From assembly GCA_012959525.1 (NCBI GenBank), contig DUDB01000047.1, positions 198,779 to 262,778 of the forward strand: a stretch of DNA of 64,000 nt, given 5' to 3'. Source of the stretch: Planctomycetota bacterium. Lineage in GTDB: Bacteria; Planctomycetota; UBA1135; GCA-002686595. The notes under the pieces were generated by a model. That model was not told where the DNA came from, made no database searches, and saw only the letters and a program-made list of their open reading frames with translations. Numbering within the stretch: the stretch's first letter is position 1; every line of letters starts with the position of its first letter. Shown here piece after piece: positions 1-8,600 of the stretch. Position numbers and translations under genes: made by a program.

Positions 1-51
1 GAGTACTGATCCTCTGTATCGAAAAAGTCGAGTTGGGTGAAAGCGTCCATA
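1..51 (-). CDS. partial CDS, 5' end only, runs off the left edge
   Basis: Reading the minus strand from the ATG at 51 gives 17 open codons to the window edge, beginning MDAFTQLDFFDTEDQY. A GGAG lies 11 nt upstream of that ATG. The start is divergent from metG, with about 216 bp between them. The N-terminus has the flavour of an acyl-CoA dehydrogenase leader (acidic, F/L-rich), but 17 residues are too few to assign a family. Only the presence of an open, SD-preceded start is seen directly; the function is unknown. Confidence 0.4.
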
Positions 52-253
52 TGTGACCCGGCTCCGTGGTCGGGGGGATAACGAGGGAGGGGTCCGTGCG
101 ATGGTCCAAAATGGCCGCCAGGGGTGCTCCCGGGAGATATGGGTGGATTCTAGGCGCAGACCCCCAGGGTGCAAACCTGTGCACGTAGAACCGCCCCCAC
201 AGAACTCGACCGAATTGTCCTGATTCGCCCTGACACGCGTGCCTAATCCGGCG

Positions 254-267
254 CAGAATCTGACCCC
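254..267 (+). promoter_or_regulatory. possible -10 element immediately upstream of metG
   Basis: CAGAATC at 254-260 resembles the TAGAATC found upstream of gcvT, the gene at 44364 and the subtilase. It sits only 8 nt before the metG ATG, and there is no Shine-Dalgarno sequence. If it is a real -10, the metG transcript would be nearly leaderless. There is no convincing -35. Confidence 0.3.
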
Positions 268-1938
268 ATGCCTCGCTACACAGTCACCAGCGCCCTGCCC
301 TACGCCAATGGACCCATCCACTTCGGCCACGTGGCTGGGGCCTATCTGCCTGCCGATCTCTACGTGCGCACCTTGCGCATGCTGGGAGAGGAGGTGGCAT
401 TCATCTGCGGAACCGACGAGTACGGGGTCGCCATCACCCTGGGCGCAGAGAAAGCAGGCGTGCCCTACGACGAATACGTGGCCGGTTGGCACGACACCAT
501 CCGCGGCACCTTCGAGGCCCTGAGCATCGAGTTTGACATATGGTCGGGAACGAGCCGCTGTGCAGATCACACAGCGACGGCACAGGAGTTTTTCCGAACC
601 CTCGACGAAGCTGGCTATCTAACTCGCCGAGAAGTCGAGCAGCTGTACTGCGCCACCGACAACATGTTCCTGGCTGACCGCTACATCGGCGGCACCTGCT
701 ATGAGTGTGGGCACGCGGAGGCACGCGGCGACGAGTGCCCCGCCTGCGGCACGTGGATCGCGCCGCTGCGCCTCCTCGATCCAAGCTGCAAGATCTGTGG
801 AGGCACGCCCGAAAAACGCCCCACGACCCACTGGTACCTGAACCTACCCAAGTTGCGCGACGAGCACATTGGCGAGTGGATCGAGAAGCACGAGTGGAAG
901 CCAAACGTCTCTACCTTCATCAAGAACCTGCTCAAGGACGTACCGGAGCGTGCCATCACCCGCGACATGAGCTGGGGGGTGCCCTTGCCGGCCGAGTACG
1001 CGGATAAGGGCGGCGAAGGAAAGGTGCTGTACGTCTGGTTCGATGCGCCCATCGGCTACATCTCCTTCACCAAGGAACTCTGTGCTCAGCGGGGCGATCC
1101 GGACGGTTGGGAGAAGTGGTGGAAAGGCGACGATGTGCGCCTGGTGCACTTCTTGGGCAAGGACAACATCCCCTTCCACTGCATGGTCTTCCCGTCCATG
1201 CTTCATGGATCGCAGCAGGGCTACACCTTGCCGTGGCAGGTCCCCGCCAACGAGTTCTACAACCTAGAAGGCGGCAAGTTCTCCACGTCAGAGGGTCGCA
1301 CGCTGGATACAGCAGATCTGTTCGAACGCTACGAGTCGGACGCCCTGCGCTTCTACATCATCAGCACGCTGCCCGAGACGGCCGATGCGGAGTTCAGCCT
1401 GCAGGGCTTCGTCACCGCCAACAATGCGCATCTGGCAGGCAACATCGGCAATCTGGTCACCCGTGTCCTGAAGTTCATTGCGAAGAACTACGATGGGCGA
1501 GTCCCCGATCTCAGTGAAGCCCAGCGAGCTGAGATGGATCGGGAGATCCTGGAAGAGTGCGGCGCCTTTGGCGATCCGGCCCTGCATGCCAAGGCTTTCC
1601 AGTTCAGGCGCGCGGCCGATCAATTGGTGGCCAACGCCTCGGTGGCCAACGTCTTCATGCAGCGTCTTGAGCCTTGGGCCCTACGCAAGACAGATCCGGA
1701 GAAGGCTGCCAGCGCGCTCAACACTCTCTGCGAGTGGCTGCTCTGGCTGGCCCGATGGATGGCCCCCTTCATGCCGGGCAAGGCCCAAGAGCTGTGGGAG
1801 ATGCTTGGTCAGCCAGGCCGGGTGGACGGCCAGAGTTGGCCGGGTGCACCCGAACCGTCGACGTGGCGTCAGCTGGAAGACGGTGCAGCCCTGGGCGTTC
1901 CCGCTGCACTCTTCCCTCGCTTGGACGACCCCAGCTAG
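268..1938 (+). CDS. metG: methionyl-tRNA synthetase
   Basis: Charges tRNA-Met with methionine in the cytoplasm. The class I signatures are clear: an HIGH-type motif H18-F-G-H21 near the N-terminus and a KMSKS-type loop K337-F-S-T-S. Cys pairs CYEC (144-147), CPAC (157-160) and CKIC (174-177) form the zinc-knuckle insert of the long-form (archaeal/E. coli-like) MetRS. The C-terminus is the helical anticodon-binding domain, ending at 556 residues with no appended Trbp111/EMAP tRNA-binding module. The ATG has no Shine-Dalgarno and is preceded by a C-rich stretch. The gene is monocistronic: a tandem repeat begins at its stop codon and a hairpin follows. Confidence 0.95.
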   Translation: MPRYTVTSALPYANGPIHFGHVAGAYLPADLYVRTLRMLGEEVAFICGTDEYGVAITLGAEKAGVPYDEYVAGWHDTIRGTFEALSIEFDIWSGTSRCADHTATAQEFFRTLDEAGYLTRREVEQLYCATDNMFLADRYIGGTCYECGHAEARGDECPACGTWIAPLRLLDPSCKICGGTPEKRPTTHWYLNLPKLRDEHIGEWIEKHEWKPNVSTFIKNLLKDVPERAITRDMSWGVPLPAEYADKGGEGKVLYVWFDAPIGYISFTKELCAQRGDPDGWEKWWKGDDVRLVHFLGKDNIPFHCMVFPSMLHGSQQGYTLPWQVPANEFYNLEGGKFSTSEGRTLDTADLFERYESDALRFYIISTLPETADAEFSLQGFVTANNAHLAGNIGNLVTRVLKFIAKNYDGRVPDLSEAQRAEMDREILEECGAFGDPALHAKAFQFRRAADQLVANASVANVFMQRLEPWALRKTDPEKAASALNTLCEWLLWLARWMAPFMPGKAQELWEMLGQPGRVDGQSWPGAPEPSTWRQLEDGAALGVPAALFPRLDDPS

Positions 1939-2006
1939 GTAAAGACCAGCTAGCTAAAGACCAGCTAGCTAAAGACCAGCTAGCTAAAGACCAGCTAGCT
2001 AAAGAG
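1933..2006 (+). repeat. 15-bp tandem repeat, five copies, overlapping the metG stop
   Basis: The unit AGCTAGCTAAAGACC repeats at 1933, 1948, 1963, 1978 and 1993. The first copy has one change (AGCTAGG) and the last ends in GAG. The metG stop codon TAG (1936-1938) is part of the first copy. Each further copy puts another TAG in the metG frame and a TAA in a second frame, while the third frame stays open and would read LAKDQ repeatedly. It looks like slippage expansion of the gene end. Confidence 0.9.
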
Positions 2007-2010
2007 ATGA

Positions 2011-2040
2011 GGGCCGAACCTTGGTTTCAAGGTCCGGCCC
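2011..2040. terminator. hairpin between convergent metG and the HU gene
   Basis: GGGCCGAACCTT (2011-2022) pairs with AAGGTCCGGCCC (2029-2040) with one A-C mismatch around a 6-nt loop. It lies 5 nt after the tandem repeat and between convergent genes, so it may end transcription from both sides. Neither side carries a U-tract, so it may act with Rho or as a 3' stabiliser. Confidence 0.55.
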
Positions 2041-2099
2041 CCGTGTTCACTGATTCCGGCGGCAGCCCGCAGGGAATCGTCAAAGATCAGCGCAGAGAC

Positions 2100-2369
2100 C
2101 TAGACAGATTCCTTCAGGGCCTTTCCAACCCTGAAGCCCACCCGCTTGCCCGCCTTGATAGGAATCGGGGCTCCCGTGTGGGGGTTTCTGCCCATCCGGG
2201 CCTTGCGGTCCTTCACTTCGAAGGTCCCAAAGCCCGTGATGGTCACGGATCCGTCGGCCTTGAGCCCATCCTTGACGCCGTCGAGAACCGTGTCGACCAA
2301 GCGACCGGCCTGGAGCTTCGAAGTCTGAAGCTCCCGAGCGACGTACTGAATGAGGTGGCTCTTGTTCAC
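2100..2369 (-). CDS. HU-family nucleoid DNA-binding protein
   Basis: An 89-residue HU/IHF-type protein that bends and compacts DNA as a dimer. The sequence shows the full fold: N-terminal helices beginning MNKSHLIQYVA, the GFGTFEV strand turn around residues 46-52, and the Arg/Pro-containing DNA-binding arm RNPHTGAPIPIKA. The start is a GTG at 2369. It lies 23 bp after the H1-like gene on the same strand, so the two are probably cotranscribed as a chromatin-protein operon. The metG/HU intergenic hairpin is its only visible terminator. Confidence 0.93.
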   Translation of the reverse strand: MNKSHLIQYVARELQTSKLQAGRLVDTVLDGVKDGLKADGSVTITGFGTFEVKDRKARMGRNPHTGAPIPIKAGKRVGFRVGKALKESV

Positions 2370-2392
2370 GCCAAGTAACTCGTTGACGCAGC

Positions 2393-2647
2393 CTAGCGGC
2401 GGCGGGCCTTCTTCTTGGCCTTCTTGCGAGCGGGCTTCTTCTTGGCGGCCTTCTTCTTAGCCTTCTTGCGTGCGGGCTTCTTCTTGGCGGCCTTCTTCTT
2501 AGCCTTCTTACGCGCAGGCTTCTTCTTGGCCTTCTTCTTGGCCTTCTTCTTAGCCTTCTTGCGTGCGGGCTTCTTCTTGGCCTTTCGTTTCGTTGCCTTC
2601 TTGCGGGTGGCCTTCTTCTTGGCCGCCTTGCGTTTCTTCTTCGCCAT
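2393..2647 (-). CDS. histone H1-like Lys/Ala-rich repeat protein
   Basis: An 84-residue protein made almost entirely of Lys, Ala, Arg and Pro, built from repeats of the type KKKPARKKAKKKAA, like the C-terminal tail of eukaryotic H1 and bacterial Hc1/Hc2-type proteins. It should bind DNA non-specifically through charge. It has no globular domain. An AAGGAG Shine-Dalgarno sits 9 nt before the ATG, one of the clearest in the window. It is the first gene of a two-gene unit with HU. The repeats are nearly identical at DNA level, so the copy number may vary between strains. The coding reality rests on the SD, the operon context and the family likeness, since low-complexity sequence alone would not prove it. 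Confidence 0.85.
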   Translation of the reverse strand: MAKKKRKAAKKKATRKKATKRKAKKKPARKKAKKKAKKKAKKKPARKKAKKKAAKKKPARKKAKKKAAKKKPARKKAKKKARRR

Positions 2648-2656
2648 GAGAGTGGT

Positions 2657-2662
2657 CTCCTT
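2657..2662 (-). promoter_or_regulatory. strong Shine-Dalgarno of the H1-like gene
   Basis: AAGGAG on the minus strand, 9 nt before the ATG. It is notable because most gene starts in this window lack an SD. Confidence 0.7.
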
Positions 2663-3040
2663 GAGCCCGTAAGGGCCTGGGGGGTCTGTGTCCAGAGAGG
2701 TGCCCGGAATGGGCGTTGGACTGAACTAGGTAGGAAGACGCGACATCACGGGCATCATCGGTGCCGACTCATGGACTCCGAACCCAAGTTCTGGGAAACT
2801 TTTTTTGAGCCCTGGCCCTTTTCAATGAGTTCTGCCCCTTCCCGCACTGGAAGTGCTCCTTCGACCACGCGGGATCCGAGCGACTACGCAGTTATCCATG
2901 TTCGTGATTTCAATTGCGAACACGGCGTTTCCGTAGCGCCTTGAGTTACAGGATTGTCTCCCTTACGAGCGGCAGAGCTCCCGGACGGAGGGTGGTCAAG
3001 TCCACCAAGCCCCGTCTTAAGTTTCGGTCAATCGCTCCCC
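2663..3040. other. long intergenic region upstream of the H1-like/HU operon
   Basis: About 380 bp with no convincing gene; the short plus-strand frames have no start signal and run antisense into the Roadblock gene. It must contain the promoter for the H1-like/HU operon on the minus strand, but I could not pick a good -10/-35 pair. It holds the inverted repeat at 2899-2922 and ends at the terminator of the Roadblock gene. Confidence 0.6.
2899..2922. promoter_or_regulatory. inverted repeat TGTTCG-N12-CGAACA, possible operator
   Basis: Perfect 6-bp arms separated by 12 nt, lying 250 bp upstream of the H1-like gene in otherwise featureless DNA. The size suits a dimeric repressor site, but no regulator or second copy is known here. 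Confidence 0.3.
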
Positions 3041-3074
3041 AAAAAAATGGCCTCTGGACCCCTAATTACAGGCC
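3041..3074 (-). terminator. intrinsic terminator of the TPR-GTPase-Roadblock operon
   Basis: On the minus strand, starting directly after the Roadblock stop codon, GGCCT pairs with AGGCC around a 16-nt loop and is followed by AT7. The stem is short but the position and U-tract are right. Confidence 0.65.
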
Positions 3075-3500
3075 TCAGTTCCGCTCGGGTTTGAGCAACC
3101 CCGTCAGAAGTGCGCGTTCCTCATGCCAGTCATCGAGTTCGGGCGCGCTGAATGCCACGTCCCAGGAGACGAGAAGGAGGGTCTCGTGACCCATGGGCAG
3201 GACGGAGAACCCGCGTTCGTTTCCGCTCACCTTCAGGTGGGTGACCGCACCATTCCCCAAGGCAGAAAACACCTGAGCCAGGGCAGAGTAGGAGGCAGAA
3301 CTCAGCGCGACCAGAAGATCGGGATCCTGGGTGGATAGATCACCTGACGCCGCGATGGGGTGGCCCGCTGCGTCGATCACCATGGATCCCGCAACCCCCC
3401 CGCGTCTCAGCAGACCCTCAAGGCACGCTTGGATCTCCTCCGATTGAGCGGCGTGCCGCTCACGGTGCTGTCTTCGAAATTCCTGGTCCAGGTGACTCAT
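3075..3500 (-). CDS. Roadblock/LC7 domain protein (MglB-like)
   Basis: Roadblock/LC7 proteins partner with small Ras-like GTPases; MglB is the GTPase-activating partner of MglA in bacterial polarity. The core here runs from about residue 20 to 115: the GVAGSMVIDAAGHPIAASG strand-turn typical of the fold, a helix ending SYSALAQVFSALG, and a beta-strand pair around GFSVLPMGHETLLLVSW. The ATG at 3500 is chosen; a TTG at 3524 would overlap the GTPase stop by 4 nt and add eight residues. It directly follows the MglA-type gene, which supports a GTPase/partner pair. It is soluble, with no membrane segment. Confidence 0.8.
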   Translation of the reverse strand: MSHLDQEFRRQHRERHAAQSEEIQACLEGLLRRGGVAGSMVIDAAGHPIAASGDLSTQDPDLLVALSSASYSALAQVFSALGNGAVTHLKVSGNERGFSVLPMGHETLLLVSWDVAFSAPELDDWHEERALLTGLLKPERN

Positions 3501-3520
3501 GGTGAAAGTTTCCAGAGCCC

Positions 3521-4726
3521 TCAAAAGGGCTGTGCGAGGAAAGCCCCAAGAGCTATCCCCATCAAGAATGCCGTGACCACGTAGGCCGCGGTTGCCAGCG
3601 CCATGGAACGAGGGCGCACGCTGCTGGCCATGGGCGGTAGGCTGACATGGCGCTTGGGCGATGCAGAGGTCGAGGGTGATGGCACGGCCGCGGATGGCTG
3701 GGCCTTTGGAAGCGCAGGGGCCAGCGGCGCCGAGGGCATGACCTCCCTGGAAGGTGCCACCGGGGGCAACGGAGCGTGCGTCACCGGCGGCCGGCTCTCC
3801 GGAGCTGGATCGTCGCCAACCAATGCGATGGGGCTCCCCAGCCGCAGGGACGGTCCGCTCTGGGGGGAACTCGAAGGCAGCTCCGGATACTCATTCGGCC
3901 TTTCTTGCGGTAGAGCCGACAGCGCGGAAGCAGCCATCGGCATGGGGGGCAGGGTCAATGAAGGCACAGCCGGGGATACCGAGTTCGGGGAGGGCTCTGG
4001 AATGGGCGCCGGCTCCTCGCAGGGTGTCGCATCGGGCTGCACCGGGCTTGGCAGATCGACAGCCACGGCTGATGCGACAAAGGATCCGGGTACGGGGGCA
4101 GCAGGGCCTTCCGAAGCTGCCACAGCACCCGTCTGCCGGTGAACGCGATCCAGAACCAGGGCCGCCAGAGCCTTGAGAGTCGGAAACACGCCATGGCCCG
4201 TGTTGGCTACCGATTCCAAGTCGGGGACCTGACGCCCGCCCAAGGCCTCACGCAGGGCCGCCCGCAGCTCCTCCACAGGCATGGCGTTGGGCAGGTCCCG
4301 CTTGTTGAGTTGAAGAACGAGGGGCAGGTCGTCCAGGTCCTTGCCGTACTCCGCCAGGTTCTCACGCAGGTTTGCGAGGGACTCGAGGTTGGCCTCAAGC
4401 ATGTCTGCTGCGGAATCGGCCACGAAGACCACGCCGTCGGTACCTCTCAGCACGAGCTTGCGAGTGGAGTTGTAGTAGACCTGCCCCGGCACGGTGTACA
4501 GCTGGAAGCGAGTGCGCAGCCCAGCCACGGTGCCCAGATCCAGCGGCATGAAGTCGAAGAAGAGCGTGCGATCTCCGTCCGTCGAGATGCTCGTCAGCTC
4601 ACCCTTGCTCGAATCGGGGGCTCGCTCGTGAATCACCTGGAGGTTGGTCGTCTTGCCCGACATTCCCGGGCCGTAGAAGACGATCTTGGCCGTCACGCGT
4701 TTTTCGCTGAGCTGAATCTGAACCAT
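3521..4726 (-). CDS. MglA-type small GTPase with a long Pro/Ser-rich tail and C-terminal membrane anchor
   Basis: Residues 1-200 are an MglA-family Ras-like GTPase: P-loop G19-PGMSGK-T26, the FFDFMPLDLG segment (residues 56-65) characteristic of MglA, TVPGQ at 78-82, and NKRD at 141-144. MglA itself is about 195 residues. This protein continues with roughly 175 residues rich in Pro, Ser and Ala, which look disordered, and ends in a hydrophobic helix (about 377-399), so the GTPase should be tethered to the membrane as a tail-anchored protein. A GGAGG Shine-Dalgarno lies 9 nt before the ATG, inside the end of the TPR gene. It sits between that TPR membrane protein and the Roadblock gene. The role is probably in polarity or surface machinery, by analogy only. 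Confidence 0.9.
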   Translation of the reverse strand: MVQIQLSEKRVTAKIVFYGPGMSGKTTNLQVIHERAPDSSKGELTSISTDGDRTLFFDFMPLDLGTVAGLRTRFQLYTVPGQVYYNSTRKLVLRGTDGVVFVADSAADMLEANLESLANLRENLAEYGKDLDDLPLVLQLNKRDLPNAMPVEELRAALREALGGRQVPDLESVANTGHGVFPTLKALAALVLDRVHRQTGAVAASEGPAAPVPGSFVASAVAVDLPSPVQPDATPCEEPAPIPEPSPNSVSPAVPSLTLPPMPMAASALSALPQERPNEYPELPSSSPQSGPSLRLGSPIALVGDDPAPESRPPVTHAPLPPVAPSREVMPSAPLAPALPKAQPSAAVPSPSTSASPKRHVSLPPMASSVRPRSMALATAAYVVTAFLMGIALGAFLAQPF

Positions 4727-4728
4727 GG

Positions 4729-5511
4729 TTACCGGCCTCCGGCCGGGTAGAGGTTGGGAGAATGGAAGAACGGGGATGTGTGATCTGGTGCCGATAGCAG
4801 GTACTCGTCGATCGCATCGAGCTCTGCTTGAATGCGAACGCCTAAGTCCGAGCTAACCGGGACCGCTTTGAGCGCTTGAGCGAATTCGAACCTAGCCTCT
4901 GCCATGAGACCGTCCTCCAAGAGGAGCCGACCTCGGGTGCATGCTGCTTGAGCGACGAGCACCTGCAGCTCGCGCTCGGACCGCAGAGCCTCTTCACGCC
5001 GAGAGCGGGACGCAGCACCGGCGACCTCACGGGCATGAAGTTGCTCACGCTTCCTGCGCAGAGTCAGCCCCCCTATCCAGATAGGGTTATCGGACAGCAG
5101 GGAGTCCATGGCCGCCAGCCGGGCGCTCACACTGGCGGGCGCGTCGCTTCGAACTGCAGGCAAGCCCGCAACCAGTTCATTCAGTTGGGCCTCGCGCACG
5201 ATGACCCACGACCCCACAAGGGCCAGCATGAAAGCCGTCAGGGCGAAGGTCAGGCGTGAATCCCGGACTCGTCGAAGCTCTCGCTGCTCACGCTCCATCC
5301 AGGCGATTCTCTGAGCCACATCCGCACGCGCAGGATCGAGCTCGAGTACTTGTCGATAGGACTCTAGTGCCCGCCCCCATCGACCCGCCCTCATCAACTC
5401 ACTCGCATCCTCGATCAGCATCGGCACGCTGCTCACATGGCTGGCGCCCGCCTCTCCAAGGAGGGGCGAGCCCCCGGCGGGGGCTGATCTTGTTTGATGG
5501 GTGACGGACAT
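4729..5511 (-). CDS. TPR-like single-pass membrane protein
   Basis: A membrane protein encoded immediately upstream of the MglA-type GTPase; its stop lies 2 bp before the GTPase ATG. From the upstream ATG at 5541 it would be 270 residues; I prefer the ATG at 5511 (MSVTHQTRS), but the choice is open. A TPR-like unit (residues 44-73 from 5541) with the motif AGRWGRALESYRQVLELDP precedes a basic stretch and a membrane helix at about 97-115. The rest contains a second TPR-like region (MAEARFEFAQALKAVP). A cytoplasmic N-terminus with one crossing is likely. It may be an adaptor for the GTPase/Roadblock pair. Confidence 0.75.
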   Translation of the reverse strand: MSVTHQTRSAPAGGSPLLGEAGASHVSSVPMLIEDASELMRAGRWGRALESYRQVLELDPARADVAQRIAWMEREQRELRRVRDSRLTFALTAFMLALVGSWVIVREAQLNELVAGLPAVRSDAPASVSARLAAMDSLLSDNPIWIGGLTLRRKREQLHAREVAGAASRSRREEALRSERELQVLVAQAACTRGRLLLEDGLMAEARFEFAQALKAVPVSSDLGVRIQAELDAIDEYLLSAPDHTSPFFHSPNLYPAGGR

Positions 5512-5639
5512 GGACCTAGCCTTGGCTCCTGGGTGGGCCATACGGCGAACAGGCTTTTATCGGCAACGGGGCCGGTTGGACTGGAGCGAGAAGCAGCTCC
5601 TCGCCCTCCTCCCTGTCCGAGTCTGAGACCCTCTGAGGA

Positions 5640-8600
5640 TCAGTCCTGGGGGTCGATCGGCTGAGCCTGCAGCGTGCCCGCCTGGTTGCGAGCCACGTCC
5701 TGCTGGCCTGCGGCCAAGACAAGTGAGTCGCCAACCTGCAGGGCCTGGCTCAGGCTCAGGCGCACGTGGTCGGCCGAGAGCACGGTGACCGAGCTCACGC
5801 TGGCCGCACCGGTCGTGCTCCAGTTCGTCTCGTCGCCGCAGAACAGGCTGTCCACGTCCTCGTTGAACAGGACCTCGACGGTGGTGCCGGCGTTGTCCAG
5901 AGCGTAGTGCGTCCAAGCAACGTCCATGTCAGGAGCCGTGACGTCACCGGTGACCGAACCGCCCGCCGTCAAGGGGGCCCCGGGCAGGTTGCCAGCGCAG
6001 TCGGCCACGTTGCCCACTGTCACGGACAGGGCGCTGGCCGGGTCGAGCTCCATGCCCTCGGGGAGGACAAGGGCGATGGTGTGGTTGAGACTGTTCCAGC
6101 GTGCCGTTACAGCCGACATGTTCACGGTGAACGATCCGTTGCTGATTGCATAGCGCAGGGGATCGATAGCCATGGTGATATCGAGAGGCTCGTTGAAGAC
6201 CACGTGGACCTCATCGCCGCCCAACCCTTCCACGCTGACTCCCGCGACGGAGACCAGAGTGGGTGCAGTGGAGTCATCAAGCACAAGCAGGGTCATGTCC
6301 CCCACGGCAGTGTTTCCGGCTAGGTCTTCAGCAGAGGCCTGGCTGATCACGAGGCTCATGCCGGCGGTCACGGGCGTGCTGAAACTCACGCGCGCCACGG
6401 AGGGGCTCACCAGTGTGACCGAGTCCGCCAGTAGGCCAGGACCGAGGTCGTAGCTCGCTGCGAGCTCAACGGCGGAGCTGTAGACGGCCTCGTCGAAGGT
6501 GACCATCAACGAGCTCGGATCGAGCTTGTTCAAGCGTGCAGAAGAAGCCGCCTGGCTCGGACCATTGGTCACGTCGCCACCGACGCTCACCATCTGCGTG
6601 TCCGGAGCACTCAATGCGATGCCCTGAGCCGAGCGCAGAGGATCGCCTAGGAGGTTCATCGTCACATCGTAGAACTGAGCCGCACGCAGCTCCTGCCCCA
6701 GTGCCTGGGTCAGGGTGATGGTCAGGATCGATGCTCCGTCCCATGCGAACTCCGCGCTACTGAGGTCTATCTCCACCCCACCGGGGTTGGTCTTGATCGT
6801 GTACTGGCTCGGATCCGTGACTCCCCAGGGAGCCATGGGAGCGGAAAAATTCACGACGATCGTGTCGTTGTTCTCGCCCGAAACGGCCGTGGCAACGGGG
6901 GCGGCCCCGAGTCCGGGCCCGCTGGCGTCGGCCATGCTGATGGGGGTCCCCATGCAGGGGAACATCAGGTTGCCTGTCAGGTCCGTGGCACCGATCACGT
7001 CCAAAGTGTCCGTCAGGTTGACCGGGAAGGCATAGGTGAGTTGCGCACCCAGTCCCCCGTCGAAAGACGTTGCCGAAGTCGGGTAACCGCGCAGGACGCC
7101 TGAGGCGCGCAATGCGTAGCGGATGCCATAGGGGTTGCTGAAGGCGTCGTACAGATCTTCAAGCTGGTCACAGGCTTCGGTGAAGCGGACGGTCACGACA
7201 TTGTCGTTGGGTGCGTCCGAGCGCCAGGCCGTGCCCATGCCGGGCAGGTTGAACTCAGAGGTCAGGGTGCCTGCCAGGGAGGCGCCGTCGACCACGTTGC
7301 CGCCGATGTCGCGCATGCGCACGAAGGCTACCTGCACGCTATCGCCCTGCTTCAGGAACAGGCTGGCGCTGTCCAGGGTAACCAGAGCGCGCCGGGCGAC
7401 GGCGTCGTAGGTCACGCTGCAGGCCGAGACGTCAAGCGGAGTTCCCACGGGTGACTCGAAGGACCAGTTGGACAGGTTCATGACCTCACTCACCACCATG
7501 TCGTCATTGAAGACCACGTCGAGGGTGTCGTTGTCAGCCCCCTCGAGCGCGTTGGCGAAGAAATTCAAGCCCGCAGGAGCTGTCTGGTCGGTGGAACTGG
7601 GAAAGTGCGGACCTGAGATGCTGCCCATGGCATTGCCTGCCAGGTCGTCCACGTCGGCGTCCACACTCAGGGTCACATCGCCGGGCGTCATGATGCGATC
7701 ACTGGAGACCACGCGCACGGTGGAACCATCAGCCAGGATTGTGGCCGAGGTCAGCGAGGCGGCGGGGCTGAACATGTAGTTGGTGGGGTCCTGGCCCTGC
7801 AGTGCGTGCACGTCCTCTGAGAAGCTGACGTCCACGGTGTAGCCCGAAGGGTCCACGGTGCGGTTCTGGACAAGGCCCAGGACACTCGGAGCACTGGCAT
7901 CGCCAGTGGCGTTCACGGGACTCGCCTGAACGGTGAAGTCCTGGCCATCCACGTCCACCTGGCTCACCGCATCCACGACGACGGCGTCGTTGTTGCGCAT
8001 GTCGAAGTTGAGGCCCACGGTCAGGGTCTTGGCGCTGAGGTCGTAGGTATACACCTGAGAGGCCATATCGACGGAGATGCCGTCCACGGTCATGGCCCAA
8101 CGCGCGGGGTCAGAAGCGAAGTCGGGGTCGATAGCCTGATCGAGAACGACGAGAACCTGATCGCCACCGGCGTTTTCGGCCGTGAGCGCCGTAACAGAGG
8201 TGAATCCGTTGGGAGCATAGGTGCTCGTGAAAGACTCCTGGTTCGCACCCAGGGGGTTGCCGTGATAGCCCGTCAGTCGAGAGTGGGCGATCAGGTCAAA
8301 ATCGGGGGCGACGGGACGTGAAAAGGTCACGTGCAAGACGCTCGGATCAAGCTGTTGCTCGACTCCGGTGACAAAGGTGTACCCCTCGGCGGCAGGGTGA
8401 TCCACCACGGCGAAGCTACCGGAGGAGATTGAGATGTAGGGGTTCATCGGCTTGCTGAAGCTGAACTCCAGGACGCGGCCAAACTCATCCACGTCGAGGC
8501 GCTGTACGACTGAGTCCACGGTCGGCACTTGAGTGTCACCCGTGGCATTGCCTATCACCGGGCTGGAATCCGCGACCACGTCTGAGACGCTCTTGACGCC

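Noticed and set aside
2914..3189. A 91-codon plus-strand frame antisense to the Roadblock gene
   Set aside because: No Shine-Dalgarno or leaderless motif, no recognisable family, and it overlaps a well supported gene and its terminator.
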